Shown here one piece after another: positions 6,048 to 13,682 of a stretch of DNA of 13,997 nucleotides. The notes under the pieces were generated by a model. That model searched no databases, was not told the DNA's origin, and saw nothing but the letters and a program-made list of their open reading frames with translations. Source of the DNA: Gemmatimonadota bacterium (lineage in GTDB: Bacteria > JBHIER01 > G020348925); the NCBI GenBank assembly GCA_020348925.1, contig CP070758.1, forward strand, positions 874,279-888,275. The letters run 5' to 3'. Each line of letters opens with the position of its first letter. The stretch's first letter is position 1. The position numbers were made by a program, and so were the translations under genes.

Positions 6048-9000
6048 GCCGTATGCCCCCTCCGTGATGGTCAGGAATTGGTTCACTGCCACATCGGTCA
6101 GAATATCGATCATGCCGCTGGGCCATTCGACTTTGAGGGTGTCGATGGTTGCCGCATCGCCCAGACCAAAATGGGCGGTGAGACTGTTCTGGGCCGTGAA
6201 GCCCGTCTTTGCCGATATCTCCCGAAGCTGCCACGTATCGGCCTCACCAATATCAGCCTTGACCCTGACTTTGGCCCCTATGCCGGACCGGTTGGATGTG
6301 ATACCGATACATTTAACCTGGATCCAGTTGTTCGGATTTCCGTTGTTTTCGTACAGGGTGTTGTTGACCTCGTTGACATTGACCACGAAAAGATCCAGAT
6401 CCCCGTCGCGGTCATGGTCCGTCCAGGCGGCCGCTACCGATGGTTCGCTGTCGGATGAAATCGCTCCGCTTTCAATTCTTGTGAAGGTACCATCTCCGTT
6501 GTTGCGGTAGAGTCGATTGGCGTAGTCCTCATAGTAGTACATGCCGATGATGAAGAGATCGATATACCCGTCGTTGTTGTAATCGCCCCAGTATCCTCCG
6601 ACCCAGTAGCCGACATCGGTTGTGAGTCCCGGTCCGAATACCCGGACGAAATTTCCGTCACCGCTGTTGTTGTACAGGCGGACGGCATCGGGGTACCCTC
6701 CACCCGTGCAGAGATCGAGGTCACCGTCGTTGTCGTAATCGGCCCAGCTTCCGGCGTGGGTGTTCTCCGTAACGATGACGCTGTTGGTGACCTGGGTGAA
6801 CGTCCCGTCGCCATTATTTTCAAAGAAGAGGCTGTTCTGATCATTGCGCGTCCAGAACAGGTCGGCGTCGCCGTCGTTGTCATAGTCCGCCCAGGCGGCG
6901 GAATTGCCCTCGTCCCGGATGAGACCCACGGATACATTATCCACGATTCTGAAGCTGTCGACTTCATTCCGGTATAATCTGCTGTGGATTGTGGACGGCT
7001 CTCCCGGCGGCCGGTGATTGACGACGAACAGGTCCAGCAGGCCATCATTGTCATAGTCGACCCAGACAGGATCGGTGGACCATTCCACTCTGTCTCCGAG
7101 AGGTCCGGATGATGCTTTCGTAAAGGTGCCGTCGCCGTTGTTCGAGTAAAAGAGGTTCGTATCTTCAGGGCACGTCACATAGGCATCCAGATCGCCATCG
7201 TTGTCGAAATCTCCCCAGGTGGCGCCGGTTGCGCTGCCGTCGGTTGCAATATCTCCTTCGCTGACCCGGGTGTAGGTGCCGTCGCCGTTGTTTCTATAGA
7301 GCGCGTTGACCTCTCCGGTGCTGCCGAACAGATCGTTGGTGACGTACAGGTCCGGATAGCCGTCATCATCATAGTCGATCCAACAGATCCCGTGGGACCA
7401 GCCGCCGTCGGTGACGTGAGGACCTTCGGTGATCCGGGTGAACTGTTCCAAAGTCATTCTGGCCACAAAGCAGTCTTTCCCCTCACCGTTGTGTGATGTG
7501 TCATAGCTTCCCTGTACAGTCGGAAAATTCTCCGATTCCGTGTATCCGGTTATATAGACGTCGCCGTTTTCAGCAATCGTAATGCCCGGATCGCCGTCAT
7601 AGTTGGAGCCGCCGAGAAAGGTGGAATAGTCCAGCTCCGTAAGATCACTGTTGAACTTTCGGAGAATGACATCACTCCAGCCGCCGTTGTAACTTTCGTC
7701 ATAAGGATCTCCAGTGGTGGTGACATTTTGATCGAAAGCCGTACCGGCTAAGTAGACATTGTTCTCACTGTCGAAAGCTATGTCAGTCATGTAACTGAAG
7801 CTCTCGTCATCGGCCGTCAGGTAGGTCGAAGCCAACAGTGCCGACAAATCATTATTTAGCTTTGTGATAAAATACTCGTTCTCGCCGTTGTGGTCTTCAT
7901 CGTACACGTTTGGCGTCGTCGGGTATGCGACGGATTCAGTGTGACCGCCGACATAGATATTCCCGTCGTTGTCTACCCCCAGCAGTCCTCCGCCGTCAAA
8001 ATCCTCGGTGCCGATGAAGGTCGAACTGAGCAGTGTGGTGAGATCGTTGTCCAGCTTTGATACGCAGAAATCGAAATTGAGATAATCATACTGATGCGGC
8101 CCGTTAAAATCATTATCGTAGGCACCAGCGGTTGTGGGATAATTGTGAGATCCCGTGCTCCCTGCCAGAATCACATTTCCCATGGCGTCGATCCCGACAG
8201 CGGACCACTGTTCGTGGTAAACACCTCCCAGGAACGTCGATGCCATAAGAGAGGACAGATCGCTATTGAATTTCGAGACGAAAAAGTCGGTGTCACCTCC
8301 GTTGTAGTCCACATCGTACGCGTTTTGTGTTGTGGGGAAATTGTGAAAATCGGTGTATCCGGTTACAAAAACGTGACCGGCTCCGTCCAGTGCCATCGAG
8401 ACCATTCTTTCGGAGCCGTCACCGCCCAAAAGTGTCGAGGCGAGCAGCGCGGTAAGAGAATTATCGAATTTTGAAATGAACACGTCCCATTGACCGTTTC
8501 TGATTCTGTCGTAGGCGTTGTCCTGCGTCGGGAAATCCGGTGAATTCGTACAACCTATGAGATAGACATTGTTATGATCATCGAGTACCATTTTCGGCTC
8601 TTCCTCAGCGTAGCTCCCGCCAAAAAATGTCGCGGCCAGAAGGGTCGTGAGGTCGCTGTTCATCTTTGCCACGAATATATCGGTTTGACCGCAGGTCTGA
8701 CATTCACACGATCCAACGGTTGAGGGGAACTCCGCGGAGGTGGTCATTCCTGCGACAAAAACATTGCCGGAGGTATCGAGGCATATGTCAACAGCACCAC
8801 TGTACTCCCAGCCCTCAGTACCACTCCCCCCCAGAAATGTCGAGGCCAGAAGTGGATCAATGGTGAGAGGATACCTCCGGTCATAATCACCGACGCGAAA
8901 ACCGTATTCATGATCAGTCACCGTGTAGACCACATCGACAGAGATTCGTTCGCCGTCTCTTTCCTGAAAGGCCACCGGCACGGATAAGGCAACACGGCCT

Positions 9001-9623
9001 GCCTCGGTCATGACCTCGAGCTCCTCGGCCCGGTTTACTCTCAAGGCAATGGCACCGTCAACCCTGACTCGAATATCCTCAGGTTCGGCTCCAGGATTTA
9101 CGATGAAGAGCTTTTCGACGTTCCTACCGTGGGCTTTGAGTTTCAGCGCGATCCCCTCATACACTTCGCCGAGAGATACATGATCGTATGTCGCAATATC
9201 GCTTCTCCACCATGTAGGGTCCGTCCCTTTGAACACGTTGACTCTGCAGTCGGTATGTCCCTCTCCAACTATTTCACCCACTGTTCCCCCGAGGAACTTT
9301 TCTTTCAGAACGAACATCCCTGTCGGAGCATCGTCATCATGGACAGGAAGAGCATAGATGATCTCTCCGGATTTCGTCACAGATGCCGTTCCTCCAAAAG
9401 TTCGAGCGTAATACCTTACGTTCTCATCAACCTGTCCTTCGTTGGCGATGAAGGGTATGGCCGGATGCGCTATCCGGGCTGCACCATGCGATGCGCAAGT
9501 CATTGTCTTGTTGTCACGTGAGAGCTGCCCGTTGATAGCCATCGGCAGCAAAGAGAGTATGACCAGCAATACTCCTGTTTTCTTCAGATTGGTCCCGAAA
9601 AAATTTGATCCCATTGTCGTCAT
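5175..9623 (-). CDS. Giant exported double beta-propeller protein (DUF7948, SBBP, VCBS, UnbV, TSP3, dockerin-like, sorting domain)
   Basis: 1482 residues. Signal peptide (about 1-33, hydrophobic VLLVILSLLPMAI). DUF7948-like domain (about 50-256, opening PFIANEGQVDENVRYYART). Seven SBBP repeats (258-725), each of the type LLASTFLGG...GNVYVTGYT...FPTT.NAYD...NGG.D.FVSKFNSDL. Seven VCBS/FG-GAP calcium-binding repeats (about 728-1090), each with D-Y-D-N-D-G-D-L-D-L-F-V and LYRNNGDGTFT. An ASPIC/UnbV domain (1100-1188). TSP3 repeats (1193-1285). A dockerin-like pair (1289-1345). A Cys-bearing helical linker (1364-1395). A sorting domain (1396-1482, NYPNPFNP). Two seven-repeat stretches fit two tandem propellers. 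It is probably a calcium-rich cell-surface or extracellular adhesion or scaffold protein; no catalytic motif was seen. The ATG at 9623 has GGGAG 8 nt upstream. A terminator follows, so the gene is likely monocistronic. Confidence 0.92.
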   Translation of the reverse strand: MTTMGSNFFGTNLKKTGVLLVILSLLPMAINGQLSRDNKTMTCASHGAARIAHPAIPFIANEGQVDENVRYYARTFGGTASVTKSGEIIYALPVHDDDAPTGMFVLKEKFLGGTVGEIVGEGHTDCRVNVFKGTDPTWWRSDIATYDHVSLGEVYEGIALKLKAHGRNVEKLFIVNPGAEPEDIRVRVDGAIALRVNRAEELEVMTEAGRVALSVPVAFQERDGERISVDVVYTVTDHEYGFRVGDYDRRYPLTIDPLLASTFLGGSGTEGWEYSGAVDICLDTSGNVFVAGMTTSAEFPSTVGSCECQTCGQTDIFVAKMNSDLTTLLAATFFGGSYAEEEPKMVLDDHNNVYLIGCTNSPDFPTQDNAYDRIRNGQWDVFISKFDNSLTALLASTLLGGDGSERMVSMALDGAGHVFVTGYTDFHNFPTTQNAYDVDYNGGDTDFFVSKFNSDLSSLMASTFLGGVYHEQWSAVGIDAMGNVILAGSTGSHNYPTTAGAYDNDFNGPHQYDYLNFDFCVSKLDNDLTTLLSSTFIGTEDFDGGGLLGVDNDGNIYVGGHTESVAYPTTPNVYDEDHNGENEYFITKLNNDLSALLASTYLTADDESFSYMTDIAFDSENNVYLAGTAFDQNVTTTGDPYDESYNGGWSDVILRKFNSDLTELDYSTFLGGSNYDGDPGITIAENGDVYITGYTESENFPTVQGSYDTSHNGEGKDCFVARMTLEQFTRITEGPHVTDGGWSHGICWIDYDDDGYPDLYVTNDLFGSTGEVNALYRNNGDGTYTRVSEGDIATDGSATGATWGDFDNDGDLDAYVTCPEDTNLFYSNNGDGTFTKASSGPLGDRVEWSTDPVWVDYDNDGLLDLFVVNHRPPGEPSTIHSRLYRNEVDSFRIVDNVSVGLIRDEGNSAAWADYDNDGDADLFWTRNDQNSLFFENNGDGTFTQVTNSVIVTENTHAGSWADYDNDGDLDLCTGGGYPDAVRLYNNSGDGNFVRVFGPGLTTDVGYWVGGYWGDYNNDGYIDLFIIGMYYYEDYANRLYRNNGDGTFTRIESGAISSDSEPSVAAAWTDHDRDGDLDLFVVNVNEVNNTLYENNGNPNNWIQVKCIGITSNRSGIGAKVRVKADIGEADTWQLREISAKTGFTAQNSLTAHFGLGDAATIDTLKVEWPSGMIDILTDVAVNQFLTITEGAYGDLDGDGVADINDNCPDDSNPGQEDVDADGVGDVCDNCPGDANPDQSDTDGDSTGDVCDACTDTDDDGFGNPGYDANTCSEDNCPNFFNPDQTAVERGNIDCLGGVDVLDVLAAVNHILGTVPLIGEPLGRADCNGDGDVDVLDALSIVNVILGILPECPDNGCRPALSPDVMTFCTSLQSLLSREDYEKFMSLLRQIHIPSEYSLSQNYPNPFNPTTDIRYQVADGRSPVHTTLKIYNLIGQEVDTLVDEVKEAGSYRVTWDASDMASGIYYYRLTVKHFTDTKKMLLLK

Positions 9624-9663
9624 TTCGTGTCTCCCTTGTGCGGTCTCCTCAAGGTCTGTTCGG

Positions 9664-9702
9664 TTCTTGTTAATATTCTTTATTGTAAATATTTTGACTA
9701 TA
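9664..9702 (-). promoter_or_regulatory. AT-rich putative promoter zone of the 1482-residue protein gene
   Basis: The only non-coding stretch between the terminator of the upstream gene and the ribosome binding site is strongly AT-rich, unlike the surrounding coding DNA. It contains two AATATT palindromes (9672-9677 and 9688-9693) 16 bp apart. No clear -35/-10 pair was found, so this is a location inferred from context rather than a motif match. A paired-palindrome operator is equally possible. Confidence 0.3.
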
Positions 9703-9740
9703 AAAACGCCGCTGAATTCTTGCGAACTTCAGCGGCGTTT
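9702..9740 (-). terminator. Intrinsic terminator after the PfpI-propeller protein gene
   Basis: A perfect 13-bp inverted repeat, AAACGCCGCTGAA and TTCAGCGGCGTTT (9728-9740 and 9704-9716), has an 11-nt loop that can pair three further bases. On the minus strand it runs into five T. It begins 20 nt after the stop codon at 9760 and separates this transcription unit from the next gene. Confidence 0.9.
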
Positions 9741-9754
9741 CGGATAGTCGTGGG
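9739..9754. repeat. 16-bp repeat beyond the stop codon, copy 1
   Basis: TTCGGATAGTCGTGGG lies just 3' of the stop of the PfpI-propeller gene and is identical to 13663-13678, at the same place after the other gene. It shows that the similarity between the two gene ends reaches past the coding region. Confidence 0.85.
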
Positions 9755-9759
9755 AGGGA

Positions 9760-10632
9760 TTATTTCAGAAGCACTAGTGATCTGGTTTGAGACCATTGGC
9801 CGTAGTTCACCGTCATCTGGTAAAAATAGATACCGCTCGTACTATCAGAGGCGTCCCAGGTTACGGTATAATATCCCGGCTCCTGTACCTCATCGACCAG
9901 TGTTTGCACCTCCTGCCCGAGTAAATTGTAAATTTTCAAAGTGGTGTGAACGGGCGATGTACCGCCTGCTATCTGATATCGAATATCTGTTGTTGGGTTG
10001 AAGGGGTTGGGGTAGTTCTGGGAGAGCTGGTACTCGGCCGGGACCTGAGCCCCTTTGATGAGCTCCATGAACCGCGCAAAGTTCTCCGACGAAAGGAGGG
10101 GCTGCAGCGACGTGCAGTAGCGAACCACCTCAGGGTTCACGACCGGTCTGAAGTCAGGGCTGCACTCGCCGATACCCAAGATGACGTTTATGATACCCAG
10201 GGCGTCCAGGATATCGACGCCGCCGTCTCCGTTGCAGTCGGCTCTGCCCAGGGATCCGCCGACAAGAGTGCTCGTGCCCAATATATGATTGATGACGGCC
10301 AGAACATCCAGCACGTCGACACCGCCGGCGCAGTCGATATTGCCTTTTTCGACGGGATCTTGGTCCGGATTGGAGACGTTGGGGCAGTTATCCTCCTGGC
10401 AGGTGTTGGCCGGATACCCCGGGTTGCCGTAGCCGTCACCGTCCGTGTCCGTGCACGCATCGCAGACGTCACCGGTGCCGTCGCCGTCAGTGTCGATTTG
10501 ATCCGGATTGACATGGTCAGGACAGTTGTCGCAGGCATCGCCGAGACCGTCACCATCGACATCCTCCTGGCCGGGATTGTAATTGTTGGGGCAGTTGTCC
10601 TCGGCATCGAGGATGCCGTCCTCGTCCCGGTC
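9760..10632 (-). repeat. Shared C-terminal cassette, copy in the PfpI-propeller protein
   Basis: Residues 902-1191 match the C-terminal 290 residues of the neighbouring 1482-residue protein in order and content (TSP3, dockerin-like pair, helical linker, sorting domain). Within the sorting domain this copy is mosaic. Its TTDIRYQ...SPVHTTLKIYNL.GQEV.TLVDEV part resembles the 1482-residue protein, while its NFARFMELIKG...NPFNP part and its GQWSQTRS.VLLK end resemble the gene at the right edge. Confidence 0.85.
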
Positions 10633-13335
10633 CACCGAGGCCTGATTCAGATGAATGCCCTCCCGCCAGGCGGCGTTGACGAGGGTCCCATCGTTCTCAT
10701 TGCCGGAATTATCGAGTATCGCCCCGCCGTTGCCTTCGTTCATCTTCCAGTAGCCCACGAGCCCGGGCTCGTCTCCCAGCAGGTAGTACTCCATATTGTC
10801 GGCAATTTCTTGATCGGTCCGGACAACGTTCCACATGCGGACTTCGTCGATGAGGCCGTCGAAGGTCCAGCCGAGGTCAGGTGAGTTGCCGATGAGCAGG
10901 TCGTAGTCGCTGTGGTCCCTGATGCCCCCTGAGGGTGGGACGGTGTGGCTGACGGTCTGTTCAACGCCGTTGATGTATACGGTGACATCGTCCTGGCCGT
11001 TGTACGTGACGGCAATATGCTGCCACTCGTCCAGTGCCATGGAGTTTTCCGGGGTGTTGGAATAGCTTGCTGTTCCGTTGGAGTGGATACACTGTAAAAG
11101 GAAACTGTGCGGGTTATAGGAGAGATAGGAATCGATCAGATAGAGGGAGATATTTCTCTTGTCGACGATGCGGCCGAGCCCGAATTGGGGGAATCCCCAG
11201 CCGTAGGGATTGATCCAGGCTTCGATGGTAAATTCCCCGGTGAGATGCAACTCCGGCGTGGCGGCACAGGTGGCGTGACTGCCCGGTGCCTCGAACAGAA
11301 GGGCGCTCTCGCCGGCAAAGACGTGGACGTAATCGTCGAGGATGCGCGTCTCCGGATCGCCGCCTCTGGACACGAGGAGTCTCACAGAGTAAATCCCCGG
11401 TTCGTCGTAGGTCCACGTTGGATGTTGTTCCTCGGAATCGATGACACCGTCGTTGTCGAAATCCCATTGCCAGGACGTGGCGTTTCCAGTGGATTGGTCT
11501 GTGAAGTGGACTTGGAGCGGGGCGTGGCCGGTAGGGGGGTCGGCCGCGAACTGGGCGTAGAGGCTCGAGACTTTGAGGAGCCAGAGATCGTACCGACCGG
11601 CACCGTAAGAGTCGGTGTGGCCGGTTATGACGTAGTTCCCATCGCTTGTTTTACAGACTGCGCTCGGCCAGTCGGAACCGGAACCGCCGAACTCTTTCGT
11701 CCAAATTTCATTTCCGTCGGCGTCCAATCTGATCAACCGGGCATCATTTCTCCAGGTGTCAAAGTTTTTTATCGATCCGCAGGCAAGGTACCCGCCGTCG
11801 TCCGTCTCGCAGAGTGATGTCCCGCGATCGTGCAATGCCTCGCCGAAATTACTCCGCCACACCTCGTTTCCCTGAGCGTCGGTTTTTATGACCAGCCAGT
11901 TCAGCGGGGTGAAAACGTTGCTCTCCCCATTGAGCAGATAGCCGCCGTCCCCTGTCTGGCAGACTGAAAGACCCCAGTCGAAGGGAAACGCGCCCCCACC
12001 CCCAAATGTACTCCACCATGCCTCGTTTCCCTCAGCGTCGGTTTTGATGAGATAGTAGTCCTGATTCGTTGAAGTTGAGAGGGTCGCTCCGACAATAATA
12101 AGCCCCCCGTCGTCGGTCGTACGGACCAGTCTTCCCGCGTCCGAGCGATTCCCACCGAATACTCTTGTCCACAGCGTATCACCGTCGGAATTCGTTTTGA
12201 TGAGCCAGACATCGCTTTCACCTGCCCCGAAAGATTCGGTATATCCGCAGATGATGTACGTGCCATCGCTCATCTCACAGGCGGATCGTCCGATGTCTTC
12301 TTCCGGGCCCCCGAAGGTCTTCGTCCACAGCTCGTCTCCGTTCGAGTCGGTCTTGATGAGGTACACATCATTCAGGCCTTGTCCGAAGGATGTGGTGGAG
12401 CCTGTCAGGAGATAACCGCCGTCGCTCGTCTGGCACGCCGAATATCCGTACTCCCAGCCGGGGCCGCCGAAGCTGCGCGACCATTGCTCGTCTCCCTGGG
12501 AGTCCGTCTTTACGAGATATATGTCGGAGGCACCTGCACCGAACGAATAGGTATAGCCGCATATGATGAAGCCCCCGTCGTCGGTCTCCTGGACGGACCT
12601 GCCTCCCTCGGAATCAGGGCCGCCGAATGTTTTGGCCCAGATGGCTGTATCTTCATTGATGATTCGGGAAATTTTGGATGAGGAGATATCCGTTTTCGTT
12701 TTGGTTCCTCCGCCACTGTTCCGTGTCGTGGCCAGAGCAGTGGCTATGGCCTGACTGTTGTGATAGTGGTACGTTTGACCTCGTACACCGGTCACGATAT
12801 TTCCGTCAATGACCGGCGGGTGATCACTTCCCACATAATTCGCCCCTGCATTCTGATATTGGTTCGCGTATTGCCCTGTGCCGACGATGTCCACATCATT
12901 CAAACGATCGGCAGCAGCCAACACGAGAGGTCCTGAACACATCGTGTAGACGACCAGGCCCGAATCAACGGCCGCTGTCACGAGGTCCATGGCCTCCTGA
13001 CTTCCCAAGACATCGGCCCACGGGTTGCCGGCCCGCCAGCTTATGGGTGGTAATAACAATATATCGTACTCTGTGATATCCGTGATCTCTGAAATAAGCC
13101 TGTCGATAGAGATGGTTGGAAGCCCTCCAAAGAGGGGACAGGGCGGTATGGTTTCTGAAATCCCTGTCAGAGTGATATTCCAGCCGTATGCTTCGAGATC
13201 ATCCCATATGAAAAGAACGTTCGGTCCATAGTTGTTCGCCATGAACACCAAAACATTGATGTCTTCGGCCATTCCAGTGCGGACTCCGGCGAGCGCGAAA
13301 ACGAAACAGACGATGACTATGAGCACCTTCTTCAT
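9760..13335 (-). CDS. Exported DJ-1/PfpI-like domain fused to propeller, PKD, LamG, TSP3, dockerin-like and sorting domains
   Basis: 1191 residues. Signal peptide MKKVLIVIVCFVFALAG (about 1-25, cleavage near GMA-ED). DJ-1/PfpI-like domain (about 27-190) with the nucleophile-elbow motif VYTMCSGPLVLAAADRL (Cys133) and GNIVTGVRG. A linker. Seven propeller repeats (233-592) of the type DGGY..TG.T.SFGAG..D.YLIKTDS.GDELWTKTFGG. A PKD domain (593-672, WQWDFDNDGVIDSEEQHPTWTY). A LamG/concanavalin-like jelly roll (about 677-896, FTIEAWINPYGWG, DEWQHIAVTYNG, IDEVRMWNVVRT, GYWKMNEGNGG). TSP3 repeats (901-993). A dockerin-like pair (998-1055). A helical linker (1071-1102). A sorting domain (1104-1191). 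It is probably surface-attached or secreted; the reaction of the PfpI-like head is unknown. The start at 13335 is preferred over in-frame ATGs at 13416 and 13395 because AAAGGAGGAG lies 7 nt upstream and the signal peptide starts there. A terminator follows the gene. Confidence 0.92.
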   Translation of the reverse strand: MKKVLIVIVCFVFALAGVRTGMAEDINVLVFMANNYGPNVLFIWDDLEAYGWNITLTGISETIPPCPLFGGLPTISIDRLISEITDITEYDILLLPPISWRAGNPWADVLGSQEAMDLVTAAVDSGLVVYTMCSGPLVLAAADRLNDVDIVGTGQYANQYQNAGANYVGSDHPPVIDGNIVTGVRGQTYHYHNSQAIATALATTRNSGGGTKTKTDISSSKISRIINEDTAIWAKTFGGPDSEGGRSVQETDDGGFIICGYTYSFGAGASDIYLVKTDSQGDEQWSRSFGGPGWEYGYSACQTSDGGYLLTGSTTSFGQGLNDVYLIKTDSNGDELWTKTFGGPEEDIGRSACEMSDGTYIICGYTESFGAGESDVWLIKTNSDGDTLWTRVFGGNRSDAGRLVRTTDDGGLIIVGATLSTSTNQDYYLIKTDAEGNEAWWSTFGGGGAFPFDWGLSVCQTGDGGYLLNGESNVFTPLNWLVIKTDAQGNEVWRSNFGEALHDRGTSLCETDDGGYLACGSIKNFDTWRNDARLIRLDADGNEIWTKEFGGSGSDWPSAVCKTSDGNYVITGHTDSYGAGRYDLWLLKVSSLYAQFAADPPTGHAPLQVHFTDQSTGNATSWQWDFDNDGVIDSEEQHPTWTYDEPGIYSVRLLVSRGGDPETRILDDYVHVFAGESALLFEAPGSHATCAATPELHLTGEFTIEAWINPYGWGFPQFGLGRIVDKRNISLYLIDSYLSYNPHSFLLQCIHSNGTASYSNTPENSMALDEWQHIAVTYNGQDDVTVYINGVEQTVSHTVPPSGGIRDHSDYDLLIGNSPDLGWTFDGLIDEVRMWNVVRTDQEIADNMEYYLLGDEPGLVGYWKMNEGNGGAILDNSGNENDGTLVNAAWREGIHLNQASVDRDEDGILDAEDNCPNNYNPGQEDVDGDGLGDACDNCPDHVNPDQIDTDGDGTGDVCDACTDTDGDGYGNPGYPANTCQEDNCPNVSNPDQDPVEKGNIDCAGGVDVLDVLAVINHILGTSTLVGGSLGRADCNGDGGVDILDALGIINVILGIGECSPDFRPVVNPEVVRYCTSLQPLLSSENFARFMELIKGAQVPAEYQLSQNYPNPFNPTTDIRYQIAGGTSPVHTTLKIYNLLGQEVQTLVDEVQEPGYYTVTWDASDSTSGIYFYQMTVNYGQWSQTRSLVLLK
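9995..10083. repeat. Exact 89-bp direct repeat, copy 1
   Basis: Bases 9995-10083 are identical to 13909-13997. They encode residues 1085-1114 of the PfpI-propeller protein, from NFARFMELIKG through SQNYPNPFNP. Base 9994 already differs from 13908. At the other end the match is cut by the window edge, so the true repeat may be longer. Confidence 0.95.
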
Positions 13336-13350
13336 TGGAACTCCTCCTTT
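13328..13350 (-). promoter_or_regulatory. Strong ribosome binding site fixing the start of the PfpI-propeller gene
   Basis: AAAGGAGGAG is followed 7 nt after GGAGG by the ATG at 13335. This is the best Shine-Dalgarno match in the window. It rules against the longer in-frame start at 13416, which would put a charged 27-residue extension before the signal peptide. Confidence 0.8.
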
Positions 13351-13532
13351 TGTTGATGAATGTTTCAGGCACAATCGTTTTGGGGTGTTGTTCATTTTGA
13401 GTCCCGATTCTCCCAATCGTTGTTCATTAGATCATGGTTCTATGATTTTTGTTTCACTCGTGGCGGACGGTTGTGGCATTCGTTCGACGCGTGCCGCAAA
13501 CTTCCTCCCTTGCGGTGCACTTGATATTGACT

Positions 13533-13557
13533 AAAACTCTTTGATTAAAATAGAGTT
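13533..13557 (-). terminator. Weak candidate terminator of the right-edge gene
   Basis: AACTCT (13535-13540) and AGAGTT (13552-13557) can pair around an 11-nt loop, and the minus-strand read continues into TTTTAG. The stem is short and AT-rich and lies about 125 nt beyond the stop codon, so it is far less convincing than the two other terminators here. Confidence 0.25.
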
Positions 13558-13662
13558 ACGGAATATATGCTGTTGCAGAATGCTGCCTTTTGAATCCGTT
13601 TCTCTTCTCCCTCTTTCATCATCCTTGAGAGGCCTTGGGCCCATCGAGGAACTCCGTTCCGC

Positions 13663-13678
13663 TTCGGATAGTCGTGGG
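13663..13678. repeat. 16-bp repeat beyond the stop codon, copy 2
   Basis: Same 16 bases as 9739-9754, just 3' of the stop codon at 13683. Between this block and the coding region the copies differ by a substitution and a 1-bp indel. Confidence 0.85.
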
Positions 13679-13682
13679 CGGG

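Larger units (their letters stand above)
13336..13682. other. 347-bp intergenic region
   Basis: No supportable gene lies here. On the minus strand it must hold the 3' end signals of the right-edge gene (a weak hairpin at 13533-13557) and the promoter of the PfpI-propeller gene. No convincing -35/-10 pair was found. It also holds the 16-bp repeat after the stop, and a small inverted repeat ATCAT-N6-ATGAT around 13431-13447. Otherwise nothing is recognised. Confidence 0.6.

Noticed and set aside
5511-6458. A 315-codon plus-strand frame, and a similar one at 9946-10884.
   Set aside because: Both mirror the repetitive Asp/Gly-rich TSP3 and dockerin-like coding region of the minus strand, and have no recognisable domain or ribosome binding site.
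5600-10345. A cellulosome-like complex built on the dockerin-like modules.
   Set aside because: No cohesin, carbohydrate-active catalytic domain or cellulose-binding domain is present in the window, and one calcium loop is degenerate. The idea is kept only as a test.
13336-13416. A longer N-terminus of the PfpI-propeller protein starting at ATG 13416.
   Set aside because: It would bury a standard signal peptide behind 27 residues and ignore the strong AAAGGAGGAG site before ATG 13335.
13500-13560. A TTGACT-N18-TAGAGT promoter-like pair on the plus strand.
   Set aside because: No plus-strand gene follows it, and it lies in a short AT-rich stretch where such matches arise easily.
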